DNA from: Hyalella azteca
Lineage: Eukaryota; Arthropoda; Malacostraca; Amphipoda; Hyalellidae
DNA length: 64,000 nt
Direction: 5' to 3'
NCBI RefSeq assembly: GCF_000764305.2
Contig: NW_025933399.1
Coordinates: 425,246 to 489,245, forward strand
Shown: positions 49,501-61,244 of the stretch, piece after piece
Numbering within the stretch: the first letter of the stretch is position 1
Layout of the letters: each line of letters starts with the position of its first letter
Translations under genes and position numbers: made by a program
The notes under the pieces: model-generated
Database searches by the model: none
What the model was told of the DNA's origin: nothing
The model's input: only the letters and a program-made list of their open reading frames with translations

Positions 49501-50224
49501 GTTGCAAATTAAATTGTCATTCGCGCAGGTTTTGCTTCTGCAAATGTCACTAAATAATTTCAGTTAAATTTAATAGGTACATTCTTTTCTGAAACATGGT
49601 TCTCACACTTATTTATTCTAACAGCTAATATTCAAATGCCATTCGTACGAGATAAATCATAAAAGATTAAATAAACAATACAAGTGACTCATTTCATTTG
49701 TGAAGGAGGAAAAAATTTTAAAGTGGCGAATGAAAAATCAACTGAAATATCGTCAGCTCTTTGATTAAAGCTCGCTGCGGAGCAGATGAATAGTGCTTTC
49801 GCTTCGAAAAATAAATAAATAAAATGATGAATAAATATAAATAAAAAGTAAAATATTTGCTTGATAACAAATATTTGCATTGAAAACACAATTTAAACAA
49901 TAAGAATATGTTGCAGGTGCATTTATAATTATTATCCACTATTCAAAATAAGATGCGCATCTAAGTTATGAACGTTATTTTCATCAATTTAAAACAGTAT
50001 GTGCCAATGAAATGATATTGTACTTGAAACAATCCCATTAAAACCTTAAATGGTTATTCTCAACACTCAAAAAATTTTTTTGTTACATACTGCACATAGA
50101 CTCATGGCTGAATACCTCATTTATAAATACCAGAATAACTTCAGCTTCACGACCATACTTTTGGTCCACGTAGGCTGGTTTGTACGGCGAACCTATCGAG
50201 ATGAGAGCTCTTAAGTTCCTCGTA
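46558..50224. other. Non-coding stretch, about 3.7 kb
   Basis: No gene is recognised. Open frames up to 108 codons (47098-47424, minus strand) have no domain or motif I can name. A CA-rich run at about 48870-48910 (ACATGTACAC, CATACACATGCACACAC) is the only simple repeat seen. Confidence 0.5.
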
Positions 50225-50380
50225 AATTTTATCCATGAGGCCTCGATGCAGACGGAAACTGCCTGTGGCCTCGGCCTCTCAAAACATGCCCTCAGGCCTC
50301 TGCCTCTCCCAAGATGCCCGCAGCCTTCGGCCACTTCTAAGATGGCCTCAGTCCTCGGCCTCTAAAAAAATGGCCTTCTA
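50225..50380. repeat. ~28-bp GCCTC-rich tandem repeat, about 5 units
   Basis: Units read roughly AAGATGGCCTCAGTCCTCGG CCTCTA. Successive units are 27-29 bp (AAAACATGCCCTCAGGCCTC, CAAGATGCCCGCAGCCTTCG, AAGATGGCCTCAGTCCTCGG), and the first and last are partial. It is a GC-rich island in AT-rich surroundings. Confidence 0.85.
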
Positions 50381-50444
50381 GTCTGATCTTTTATTACGCT
50401 TCTTCTACAATGATCTGCTCACTTCTGGGCTCGAGGTTAAGCAC

Positions 50445-51050
50445 TTCTTCTCCATTTTCACCCGGCAAGTTGAAGTACCGAGAAAAGTTCGGTCGTTCGA
50501 CTTTCTTTTATTTTCTTTTGGCAAGTTGGAGTAAAAAAAGAGACCGGTATTTTAATTCTATTTTCGGCGAAAAACTTGGAGTTTCACTAAAAGATTAAGC
50601 TGGCTATTTTCTTTTGTATTCACATGAAAAGTTGAAGTCACAACAGAAACCTGATTTCTATTTGGTTTTATTCCCACCCGGAATGTTGAACTCTCAAATA
50701 GACACTGTGCTTGCGGTTATCTTCTGGATGCGAAAAGTTGGAGGGCTAAAAAGAGGTCGGATTAGCTTTTTGTCTGCTATTCTCACCAGACAATCAGATA
50801 TTACAAAATAATTTGAGTTTGGGATTATCTTATATTTTCTTACGACAATATGAACTGAAGAGAAAAGGCTAGCCCTGAGTTTTTACACACGGCATGCTGA
50901 AGTCAAAAGAAGAGGCCAGCCTCGTTTTTTTATTTTCAAGCTGAAGTCCAAGGATGATATCGAGTTAGTTGTTTCCTATTGTTTCCACACGGCATTTCGT
51001 GGTTGTCTGAGGTCAAACAGGGAATTTTCATTATATTTTCTTACCAAATC
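50445..51050. repeat. Strongly decayed 60-70 bp tandem repeat, ~9-10 units
   Basis: Recurrent words in order are a T-rich stretch (TATTTTCTT), then CGGCAAGTTG or ATGAAAAGTTG, then GAAGT or GGAGT, then AAAAGAG and GGC or CGG. Examples are GGCAAGTTGAAGT, GGCAAGTTGGAGT, GAAAAGTTGAAGTC, CGAAAAGTTGGAG, CGGCATGCTGAAGTC and CAAGCTGAAGTCC. The common order and spacing indicate an ancient array. Open frames in it (50410-50598, 50614-50811) are by-products. Confidence 0.7.
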
Positions 51051-51940
51051 CCCAACTCGCGACGACGCCTCGAGCTGGAGGCTTACTCAAAAGTCCTGCC
51101 GCGAATTGAAGTTGGAAAGCGTACTTAGGACTGGTGGCTTCCTTCAAGTTTGAAACAAGACTTTAAAGCGTACTTTGGCTACGCCAATCATGGAATCTGG
51201 CTCCATGACATTGTTTTGCAAGACTTGAACATGAACTTATGTACAGTTGCGGAGTTCTAGCGGTTTAAAATGTTCAACAATTTGCTAAGCAAAAATAAAT
51301 TCCTTTTGATATGGGTAGGCTAAAATTGAAATACAAATATTTGATAATTTTGGGTGCATTGAATGCATGGCATGTTCCAACAGTTATCATCTTTTCTAGT
51401 CACTTTGAAGTGGGATATATATGCCAACTATTTGCTGCACAAGGAGTATTCGGAATTCAAGGTATTCATTTTGTCGACCCTAATTTGTTAATGATAAAAA
51501 CTGGATAAATTTTGATATGTACTGAGAAATTTATAAATGTTTCCTTCTTCCGATTTTCAAAATTTATTTTTCGCTAAAATCTACGCATTTTTTTAATGGA
51601 AGAAAATTGTTGTCTTTGCTCCAGAAAATGCAGGAGCAATCACCTGTAATTTCAATCAAACATATTGAGTTCAAATTAATACCGCATGAATGCGTCTTTG
51701 CGTGCCATCATAATTTCGGGTTTCAGAAAAAATACCCGCTCCCGTATTCTTCATATTAAAGTAGAACCTCGATCACCAGTGTATTAAAAACTAAGAGAGA
51801 AACTTCTTAAACATCGAGGTTCTTAGAACAACAAGTTCTCGTTTACTTGTCATTTCGGGAAGGAAGTCAGGGTCGTTACCGTGTAAAGTATCGCAGGCAC
51901 AACCTGGTCGCTTCCGCCAGGCCTACTGCGATAACCGTGG
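51051..51940. other. Non-coding spacer between arrays
   Basis: About 900 bp with no gene recognised. The 65-codon open frame at 51311-51508 is moderately hydrophobic but has no family feature and no splice or start context that would support it. Confidence 0.5.
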
Positions 51941-52230
51941 GGTCCGGTCCCACTTAGGGACGGACCCCACCGAGCTCACTGAGGAACGGGCACCTTCGGG
52001 TCCACTGAGAGACGGGCGCCACGGGGCCCCACTGAGAAATGAGCGATATAGGGCCCACTGGAAGGACGGGTCCCACCGAGCTCACAGAGGGGCGGGTGCT
52101 ACCAGGCCCACTGAGGGACGAGTGCCACTGAGTCCACTGAGGGACGAGTACCACTGAGTCCACTGAGGGACGAGTGCCGCTGAGCCCACGAAGAGACGGG
52201 CGCTGCCGGGCCAGTGAGAGACGGGCTTAG
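51941..52230. repeat. GC-rich ~26-bp minisatellite, about 11 units
   Basis: The best units read CACTGAGGGACGAGTGCCAC TGAGTC, with three nearly identical tandem copies at about 52110-52190. Earlier units are more diverged and 25-31 bp long (CACTGAGAGACGGGCGCCAC, CACTGGAAGGACGGGTCCCA). Composition is far more GC-rich than the flanks. Several minus-strand frames are open across it because stops are rare in GC-rich repeats. Confidence 0.9.
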
Positions 52231-53110
52231 AGGCAATGAAAAACTCTGCTGCCGGGAGTAGACATTGTTTCTGAACTCTCCGGGACACAGTAAACACTCC
52301 ATGTTTGCTGCCACAACAAGGCCTGCTGCCTGGATTTTCTGACAGGAAGTGACTTTCTTACTGCCGGTAGCGGATTTTTAAGGAGAGTCGTGTGACTCCA
52401 CCTTGCACGGGAAGCCAAGAATGTAGTTTATGAAATCGGTAAAATTTCCATCATCAAAGAAGGTTTTATCAAGAAAAAATTTTTTATTTGTAGCCTAATG
52501 GTTGCATAATTTTGGCAGGGAAAATTATTTTTAGAACAATTCAAGACGTCAAATTTTTGGCCAATTTTTTTCAAAAGTTTCCAAGTTGAGAATATTTTGG
52601 TGCCCCAACAGTCCGTCTTTCAGCTCTTTCAAAAAACTTCAGCTCCGTACTAAATCTTCAGGTTGTAACAGTAAAAAAATTCAACGCTTTTTAGAGAGCT
52701 CAACTTTTGGAAGTGTTATCTCACACTTTACAGATGCTTAACTTTCCATTGGAAGAAAATTGAAACCTCTTTCTGTATAGAAATATTTTTCATCAATATG
52801 TATTAAGATAAAACGAATGTTAACGCTTTTATTGGAGTTTTTTTAACTTGAGTGTTCCTTGTAGGAGGAATTTGGGCTGACCATTGTAGCTCTGAAATGA
52901 AGGCTGTCCTTGGTCAGGTTCATTTCAATAATCATTTAAGCACGTAAATAATGAAACCGTAATATTAGCACTTAATAGCAACTAATATCAAATATGAATA
53001 TCAGATTTTATTGTAAGTAAAGTAGGTTAAGGTGCAATGGATTTAGTCAACGATGCCAGCAATGAGTTGCTCACTGCTGGACTGCTCAGAAACGACTCCA
53101 TGATCCGAAG
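52231..53110. other. Non-coding spacer
   Basis: No gene or structured repeat was recognised in about 880 bp. Confidence 0.5.
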
Positions 53111-53248
53111 CCATACTTTCAAAACTCGCTAAGTGAACGTAAGTACTTACGTTCTATTTTCTTGTCTATGATTGGTGGATTTTGCTTGAAAGGCCATCAA
53201 TGATTGTCTGATGAACTAACGAACTCTTAACTTTTTTTGAAAGTATGG
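53111..53248. mobile_element. MITE-like element, 138 bp, with inverted ends
   Basis: CCATACTTTCAAAA at 53111-53124 has its exact complement TTTTGAAAGTATGG at 53235-53248. Weaker complementarity continues inward for about 20 bp. No clear target-site duplication is visible, so superfamily assignment is open. An internal perfect 20-bp palindrome lies at 53135-53154. Confidence 0.65.
53135..53154. repeat. perfect 20-bp palindrome
   Basis: GAACGTAAGTACTTACGTTC reads the same on both strands with no spacer. It lies inside the MITE-like element just after its left terminal repeat. Confidence 0.9.
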
Positions 53249-55470
53249 GCCCTGGTCTATCTCTCGTGTCGAGTGTTTCCAATCGGGCCTTCTAAAATTT
53301 AATTTACAGCCTTACACGTTCTATGCTGGTGAGATAAACTTTTAACTGTTCCTTTCGATTTTACTGCATTTTTTGATCCTTTTAGGTATTGTACTAGTCC
53401 GTGATACAGTATAATAGTTCATCTTTTATGCTTCAGTTGCGGAAGACTTGTCATTTACTAAGTTATATGATTGCCATATATAAATATAGTAACGACTATC
53501 TAATCGTACGAGGAAAACATAGCAGAAAACCATACATATCAGTTCGTTTGAAAAACTGTAAAAAAATTTTAAGGAACTTCTGAACAAAAGTTCTAAATAA
53601 AAACTCAACAATTAATGAAGTATAACATTTCTTCTCTATTTGCAAGGTATAATAATCATATTTTTTTATTAAATGTTACTTATTTTATACAGGAACAAAA
53701 AATAATTTCAAACATTTAAGCAAATAATGCTGAATTTTTGCAAGCAAATCTCAGAAATCACATGTAACTTGGTTAACAACAAGCAAAGGTGCATGAAGGA
53801 AATGATGAACTCTAACATAAAATGCAACTGTAAGGTAAAAGTGAGCTAATAAACAGGTCTTTATAGAAGCACAATCTCCATAATTTCAAGAGGCGTGACG
53901 CAAAACGACGTAATATAAGCGCTTCTGCGTAATTCAGCTCCTGAAATGTCCAGAAACCAAGCAATGAAATGCTGCCGTCTGTACTGTTTTTTCGTTATGT
54001 TGACCAACCTTGTATAAATAATACAATTAATAAAACTTATAATTAAAATTAATAATAAACTCTCGAGCCCGAATAACTGCTTGTTACTGAGAAAACCTGA
54101 AGATTAATATTGCAGGGGTAATGAATGTAATGCAGTAATGACAGAGATTTTTCTGATATTTTTAAAACAATTTTCAAGTGCATAGTTAAAGTGCGAAAAA
54201 CAGCTTGATAAGCAGTGTAGAAATTAATAAAAAAATTTAAAATGGATAAAAATATTCTTGCGGAAAATCTTCCAATGCACTGGAAAGCAAATCTAGAAAA
54301 CAATAATGTGACCACCATTATTGTTGAAGAGAATACGAGTGCAACGATAGACTTTTTAGTTATGATTTGATTAGGTCAAAATTTCGCTTTGCTTCTGAAC
54401 TACATAACCTTTTCACATTTGACCGATGATCGTTGTATACATCATTAATGTATAGTGAACTTGAAATAAATTGGAACAATTTTTTCAGAAGTTGCAAATG
54501 TCGACTTATATATACGGCATACATCTTACAGAAATACATAGTATTGAATTGCAGACGACCATGCATCAATTCCTGCCAAGTTCAATCATTTCAAACTTAT
54601 CGAATCATGGCAGGTTCTTAAGACCGAGGCTGAGGCTACATTTCTAAACTCGTCTCAGATGATTTTCATATAACAGTCTCAGGAAACCGTAGTTTAAGGA
54701 CATGTAATAATAATCCTCAAATTGATTCAAAAACCTTCAATTGAAGCTCTTACCAAAACTCATTCAAATCTTATTAATGACGAGCACAGAATATTTTCGT
54801 CAATATAGCGAACTAACCTAAATCCTCGCTGGCAAGGAGGGTCTATGTGAATTTTCGATTGCACTGGCTCTCAAATTCACGAAATTTTCGAACACCAAAT
54901 GCATAATCTAAACCTATTTTTAATTGTGCAAATAAAATAAGACAAGTTTTAGTGCCGACGTATATACAGAACTCATCGTCTGGAATATATGAACCCTGGA
55001 GAGCTCTGAACCTGCAGCGTTACCGCCACAAGGGCTGGTAATTAAGGCTTCAGTGAAGCAGCACCCAATCGTCATCTGGACGAAGATGCGTGATATTCAG
55101 GAAGCATTAGCTTGAAATTACCACATTTGGCGTTGCTTTGTCGGCAATTACTTCCTCATGGAACCGACAAAGCCGCATTACGCAACGGGATTGTCAGTCG
55201 CAAACGCAACTTACGATCCACCGTAGAAGGTACCGCAAATTGAGCACCACGTCAATTCCATTGCAAGGGTAGCTAAAATGTTCTCAAATGGCATAAGAAA
55301 ACCTCGACGTTTATACGAATTTTAATTTCACTGGTGGGAGAAATGTATGAATCATTGAATTTAAAAAAGATAATTACAGTCGGATACGGGAGCGATCTTG
55401 GGTTCAGTTTTTAGCGCATTTTCTTATGTATGGAAAAAATGCATCATTGTGCTCGCCATGTCCGTCTTTA
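53249..55470. other. AT-rich non-coding stretch, about 2.2 kb
   Basis: No gene is recognised; open frames are below 90 codons on either strand and featureless. Confidence 0.5.
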
Positions 55471-55514
55471 CGTCTGTCTGTCTGTCTGTCCGTCTGTCCG
55501 TCCGTCTGTCCGTG
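55471..55514. repeat. (GTCT/GTCC)n tetranucleotide microsatellite
   Basis: CGTCTGTCTGTCTGTCTGTC is followed by alternating CGTC and TGTC units to about 55514. The tract is impure, mixing two tetramers. Confidence 0.95.
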
Positions 55515-56455
55515 ACCTCAAGTTTTCGTCGACGAGAAAAGGCTCTCTCTGTCACTCACTGCAGTGAGTACTGAGTTATTTTTTTAATCGTATGGGGTGA
55601 ATGATGTCGCGTAAGTTACTTTGAATTTATAATAAACTGAAAGCCCGCTGACGACACCTGGGGACACTTGAGACCATTCAGTGTCATGGCGCGATGCTTT
55701 ATACCGCGCTGCGGGCGGCTCTCTAGACGGATAATTTGCCTGTACAGGTACGGGTAAGAAATTTTTGCCCCAGGTATACAATTAAAACGAATTATCGTAT
55801 ATCAATTTAGCATAAAATTTAATTGATCACCAACAGTTCTAAGTTCGACGGAATCTCGAGGAAAAACTTCCGAGGTTCAACGAGATATATGTTTTTTTAA
55901 TTTGCAGGAAATTTGAACCCTACAAATTAAGCTAATTGAACCCCAAATAATTTTGGTTAACGCTCTGTTAGCGGATGGATTTCTTCATCGAAGTTGATTG
56001 CAGAGTGTGTAAGAATGAATATGTTAACAAAATTTCCAGCCATGAATGGGCAGGAGCGGAGTGATATTACATGTACATTTGAGCCGGTTTGTGAATGTTT
56101 TATTTTACTTAATCAAAGTTAACATTGCCAAGAGATTCTTTCATGGTTTTCATACATTAGGAAAAACATGGGAGTATCTCTATAAACTTTATCGTATCGG
56201 GTATGAAATTCTCGAACAATATTTTTCCTGGGAATTTGATAACATACATATATATGTATATGCCACAATCACGTACAGTTGCGTATATTTTGTGGTTAAA
56301 CTGCCATCAATTTTTTAAGTTTGTTAATGGAAATGAATGTGATAAACATAGAAAATATTATATCCTAGCTGCCATTTAGTTTTTTAAGTGCGACAATTTT
56401 TGCAATTCTTCATCTATTTCTTGTATTGGAGAGTCTTTATAAGTTTGCTCATTAA
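55515..56455. other. Non-coding stretch
   Basis: No gene is recognised. The 90-codon open frame at 56046-56318 is AT-rich, aromatic-rich and without a family motif. TTAA at 56452-56455 flanks the transposon fragment that follows. Confidence 0.5.
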
Positions 56456-56635
56456 GGGGACCGATTGATAATTTTGATAACTTCTATAGTTATTATCAGA
56501 TTGACATGAAAATTCACATACATACGTAAAATGTAAAAAGAAAAACATTTTGCTCCTGTGAATTTTTCGAAAAAATTGATAGAAAACGTGATATTCATAG
56601 AAAACGGACAAATAACGGGTACTTCAGAAAATCTA
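56456..56635 (-). mobile_element. Diverged relative of the TTAA element, one end only
   Basis: TTAA then GGGGACCG marks the end. The following ~175 bp align to the reverse complement of the right end of the element at 28580-29795. Shared words in order include ATGTAAAA, TAGAAAACGTG, ATAGAAAACGG, CAAATAA and GGGTACT. The full 16-bp terminal repeat is not kept beyond the first 8 bases. No matching other end was found downstream; the fragment stops where a tandem array begins. Confidence 0.8.
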
Positions 56636-56893
56636 AAATATTCTAGGGTGATGTAATAGTGACGTAAAATATTGTAGGGTGACGTAAAATATTCTAGGGT
56701 GATGTAATAGTGACGTAAAATATTGTAGGTGACGTAATCGGGGCGTAAAATATTCTAGGGTTATGTAATATATAGTGACGTAAAATATTGTAGGTCGACG
56801 TAATCGGGACGTAAAATATTCTAGGGCGATGTAATAGAGACGTAAAATATCTAGGCTGACGCAATAGTGACGTTCACGTAATCGTGACGCAGA
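56636..56893. repeat. TGACGTAA-rich tandem array
   Basis: The word GACGTAAAATATT recurs about seven times, linked by CTAGGGTGATGTAATAGT or GTAGGTGACGTAATCGGG spacers. Spacing alternates between about 20 and 31 bp, giving a composite unit near 50 bp. TGACGT, the core of CREB/ATF sites, occurs repeatedly; this is probably incidental to the repeat. Confidence 0.9.
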
Positions 56894-58344
56894 TTATACA
56901 ATAAGCCAGCATGACCACAAATGAGCAAAAAACTGTTACAGCAAATTAAATGAATTAATCCCATTCAAAAGGGGAGTGGAAAACATCCTCTTCTAGCACG
57001 AGTTTTCTAACAACAAATGAAGTTGGAATGAAGAACTTGATCTGCATGAAACGATTTGGCAGAAATACAGTATACGCACTGAAGACGTAGCGGAAATCAA
57101 TTTGAGAGCAAGAGCATCGGACCGGAAAAATTGGACATGAAAGGTTTGAAGTTCATGCTGCTTCACAATAAAGGATACAAACTCTTGATACGATTTATTA
57201 ACAATATTATTACGCCTGGTGCAGTATAACTGCAGTAATATTGAACGTACAAAGTACACATTTAATATGTCTGAATACATCACTGGGAGACATGAGAGGG
57301 TGTTAGTCTTTTAACTAATTACTTTTTCCCTTGCGTGGTTCATCCTAATCAAGTTTAGCCTGGTTGCAGGGTGTATCAGTGCAACGTCTTCTCACTATTC
57401 GTGCTGAGAGTAAGAAAATGTGTCAATATTTGAACAATGACCCATTCCTTTTTCCGGGTGTTGCTTCGAGCCGATTTGGTACGTAATAGATTCGTTGTGA
57501 TTTAGCCCTCGCGTTATTACGCCGTGCCGGCAATATTGGTCGCGAAAAACATGAACATATTTTGACCATTTACACGAGCCACGATTATTATTTAGGAAAT
57601 TAGAAATGATTCTCGAGTAAGAGGTTGCAGAAGAGAAATTCAGTATAAATTATGTCATGCTTGTGTGGTCGCAAGGGAGCTGCAGATGTTCTGATGAGTG
57701 TACTTAACAATGTATAGCTGATATAATAATAATGAAATGTATATTATTTGATATTCAAGTCTCGTATATGAGTGACTCGAAATATCTAAATCAATCTAAT
57801 AATAATTGACGTAGGAAAGATATTTAATTTCTCACAGTTTGTTGGGAACATTAATTGCAGTTCGATTAAGCTAGAGAAAAAGCAAGGATTTGCTGAGAAT
57901 TTTTCAACGGGTTGGCATTTTCTGTATTTATCATGATTTGAATAGCTACACAAAGTCGGCAAAGTTTTTCTGTGTTAATTAAATTTTGTATTGACTGGGA
58001 GTGTTTCGAGGTTAAGGCCTAATATATTTTTATCGCCCAGACATCGTTCAATTTGATTTTTATTAAAATCAAGTTTTCGTTTCAAAATTGTAAATTGAAG
58101 ACTGTTGCATTTATTTTCTCTAACACAGTTTAACTACAGAGAATCCATGGTTTTAAAATTTTTAACTACCAAACACTATATTATGTGAATAGATAGTATT
58201 AGATGCCGCTATTCAGTCTGGTGTCCAATTTGATATTTTTTGTAGAATGCCCAAACAGAAGAATTTGTGCCGTATGTTAGACATCACAGAATTGTGATTA
58301 TTTTTTCTTAAATAACCCATAAGTTACCCCGTAATACTAAGAAT
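56894..58344. other. AT-rich non-coding stretch
   Basis: No gene is recognised. The 96-codon minus-strand open frame at 56993-57283 has no family feature. Confidence 0.5.
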
Positions 58345-58592
58345 AAAATCCCTCTTACATTATTCGCGCACACCGTATATATAGAGCACAACATTATTCG
58401 CGCATGCTGCATATAGAGCAAAACATTATTCGCGCATACCGTATATAGAGCACAACATTATTCACCATGTCGTATATAGAGCACAACATTATTCACCATG
58501 TCCCATATAGAGCACAACATTATTCACCATGTCCCATATAGAGCACAACATTATTCACGCACGCATACCGTATATATAGAGCACATTTATGG
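58345..58592. repeat. 31-bp minisatellite, about 8 units
   Basis: ACATTATTCACCATGTCCCA plus TATAGAGCACA repeats; starts at 58455, 58486 and 58517 are exactly 31 bp apart. Earlier and final units have CGCGCATACCGTATATA in place of CACCATGTCCCATA, so two unit types flank each other: CGCGC outside, CACCATG inside. TATATAGAGCAC is present in all. Confidence 0.93.
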
Positions 58593-61188
58593 CGCAAGGT
58601 CTCTATATTAGACAAGGGACTGCGCTGCAATGATATCTCACGTTCACTGCAGCCTCGGCAGCAAATGGCTTTGTTGGCAGTAAATATTATAATGGCGGCC
58701 ATGACGGGGCAGCCTTGTCTATATGTGATGCACGAAGCCTCTCAGAGACATAAATTATTATATAAATGATGTTTCCAAGCATGTATTGTTATTGGCAATA
58801 TATATCTAATAAACTGTTACAAAGGTGACCGTCTATAGATTTTATTATTTGAAGTCTTGCAGGAAAAGATGAGATTTTGTTTTATGGAGGCTAAGATAGC
58901 TTTCTTTGAAAGCAAGCAACGCCGTTAAGTTCGCAAAATATTATTCAAATTATTTCGGTAAAGGAAACGTTATGTTTCATGCAACTTCAATGGGATTTTA
59001 TTGTCTTTTACCAGCATTGAGGGCTTAAGTAACATCAACTTTGAATCACATAGGTTTTCTAGACCACGAGCTTTTAACCACAGTTTTTAGACTACGAGCT
59101 CTACATTAAAATCACTAGACCACGCGATCTAGATCAGTGATACTTTTCATGCGCTTATTAAATAAAAAAAATCAAAAATTATTAAATCAAAAAATCATTA
59201 AATCATGCTTCAAACCTTGAGCCGTAGATTTATAGCCTATATTATATATCCAAGCGCAGAGCTTTTACTTGAAATAAACTTTCAGTAAAGTGTGGCTTTG
59301 AAAATGACCGTCGCAGGGGAACGGCTGCTCGGCGGAAGCCTGATTCACGACAGGAAATTCTAGGCGTAATTTTCCTAGAGCTTAATTTTGCGCGTTTGTG
59401 TCAACAATTAGAGCGCGGAAATGGGGGAGAACCAAGCAGGAGTTTGCTTGTCTTGATTCCGTGCGACATAACTTTGATAAACATGTTCGTTAACTCGTCT
59501 AGATATTGGATATAATTAAAATTATTTAAGCTCGTGCATAAAAATTCATTTGAAAAACAAAATTAAATTAGTTAAAACTTCGATAATTTACTGAATTGAT
59601 TATAAAATGGGTTCCCTGAAGTCGTTAGTGAATAAATTAAATTCACAAAAAATTTCTGGTTGATAATAATGAATAAGATATTCAGACGGGCAGTTGCGCT
59701 AAATACAATTGAAAAGATAATGCTTCCATCTTGTAGAATAATATTTAATGAATCAATTTGAAGTAATAAACTCCAGAATGGCTAATGGCAAACGCTAAAT
59801 CCTTCATTACGGCTCTACTGCGATAAGTGCTGGGTGTAAAAAAAATCTTTCGGTACATAATAAAGCAAACGCTTTGAGCATGATAACTAACACGTCAACA
59901 CTAACAGGCAATGCTAGGAGAAATGATTATTTTATTATAGAAGGAGGATTTATCACAAAGCCATTCTGAAGACTTCTTGCACACACTTCGATGTTCACCA
60001 CCAAATTGCCAGGGATCAGCGAGGCAGACGTTCAGTCTGAGACAAAGATTGCATGTCGTGGCGAGGCGTACAATAAATTCTACAGATCTCGACGTCCCAG
60101 CGCTTACATAGCTTTGGTTACTGCGTAATGTTACCTCTATATTAATGTATTGTATTTATTCTATTATGTTAAAGAGAGGACTCTGAGTATATTTTGTTTG
60201 TATCAAATATCAAAGTTTTTAATTAATCAGATCACTTTTCATTTGACGAGTGCAGCTTTTCTAACTGATGAGTAGTACATTCTATGTAGTTGAGCATAAT
60301 TTTAGGACTCTTGCGTGACACATTACGGTACTAAGATAAACATTTAACCTGAGTTCGCTCCTTTGAGCTGTAATATTTGGTGAAGTGCAATATTTAAAAT
60401 GTGTAAGTAGGATAGATAGTTTCCATCCGTTCTAAACTTAGATTCGATGAGAGAAATTTGCAATCAGGCCGAGAAAAGTTGATATATTGTTCACTGAAAT
60501 CTTAGTTCTTGTCATCAAATTATTTGATCACTTCAATGCACCTAAATTGCAATATGTGAAAAAAATTGTATGAAAAATGCTGAGTAAAATACATTGAAGA
60601 GAAATCAATAGAAATTGTAAATTTCTAGAATATTTTTGACCAAGCGAAAATCGCGTCTGTTTTTTAGCCTTTTATTACAAAAACTAACTTGAGCAACAAT
60701 TTTGAATTACAACAATTTCTGCCATTTAGGTTAAGTTCATAACTTTTCTGTGCCAACATTAACAAGTTACATGTTTCTTCAAACACAGTTTACGTTCAAA
60801 TAAATGTTTACATTAGATCACCCATACCTAAAGAAATCTCGAAATACAGACCAAATCACCTCCTCCTTTGAGCGTAATAACTCACCACAAAATCGAGAAC
60901 CACTCTTTTTGGTCTTCCTTGCCTCATTGTTTAATATATTGACAATTTTGATTGTCAAAGACATACGCTTGCTCATCATGATATTCACAGACTTGCTCGT
61001 GCGACAATTTGCTCATATGATATTGATTATATTGATATATTGATTAAACAAATATATATTGATTTGCTATATGATACCACCAATTTTGTGCCAATATCTT
61101 GCCAAAACTATAGAAATTTCCTCGAATGATCTTTCTTTTGTAAATTTACGGTAAAAACGAAATATGATTGATGAAGAATACAGAAAGC
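58593..61188. other. Non-coding stretch with one small tandem repeat
   Basis: No gene is recognised. TAGACCACGAGCT-like units at 59060, 59088 and 59116 are exactly 28 bp apart (three decayed copies). The 79-codon open frame at 60804-61043 has a hydrophobic C-terminal half but no family likeness. Confidence 0.5.
59055..59138. repeat. Decayed 28-bp repeat, 3 units
   Basis: TAGACCACGAGCT, TAGACTACGAGCT and TAGACCACGCGATCT begin at 59060, 59088 and 59116. The rest of each unit is poorly conserved. Confidence 0.65.
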
Positions 61189-61244
61189 ACACGTGTTCCC
61201 CAACACGTGTGTTGGGGAACAACACGTGTGTTCCCCAACACGTG
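61189..61244. repeat. Inverted cluster with four CACGTG palindromes
   Basis: GTTCCCCAACAC (61195-61206) and its complement GTGTTGGGGAAC (61209-61220) form a 12-bp stem with a 2-nt centre. A further GTGTTCCCCAACACGTG follows at 61228-61244 in the original orientation. CACGTG occurs at 61190, 61204, 61223 and 61239. CACGTG is the canonical E-box bound by Myc, Clock and related bHLH factors; whether it is used here is unknown. Confidence 0.9.

Noticed and set aside
51954..52418. Several minus-strand open frames over the GC-rich minisatellite
   Set aside because: Stops are rare in GC-rich repeats, and three shifted frames are open over the same bases, so none is favoured.
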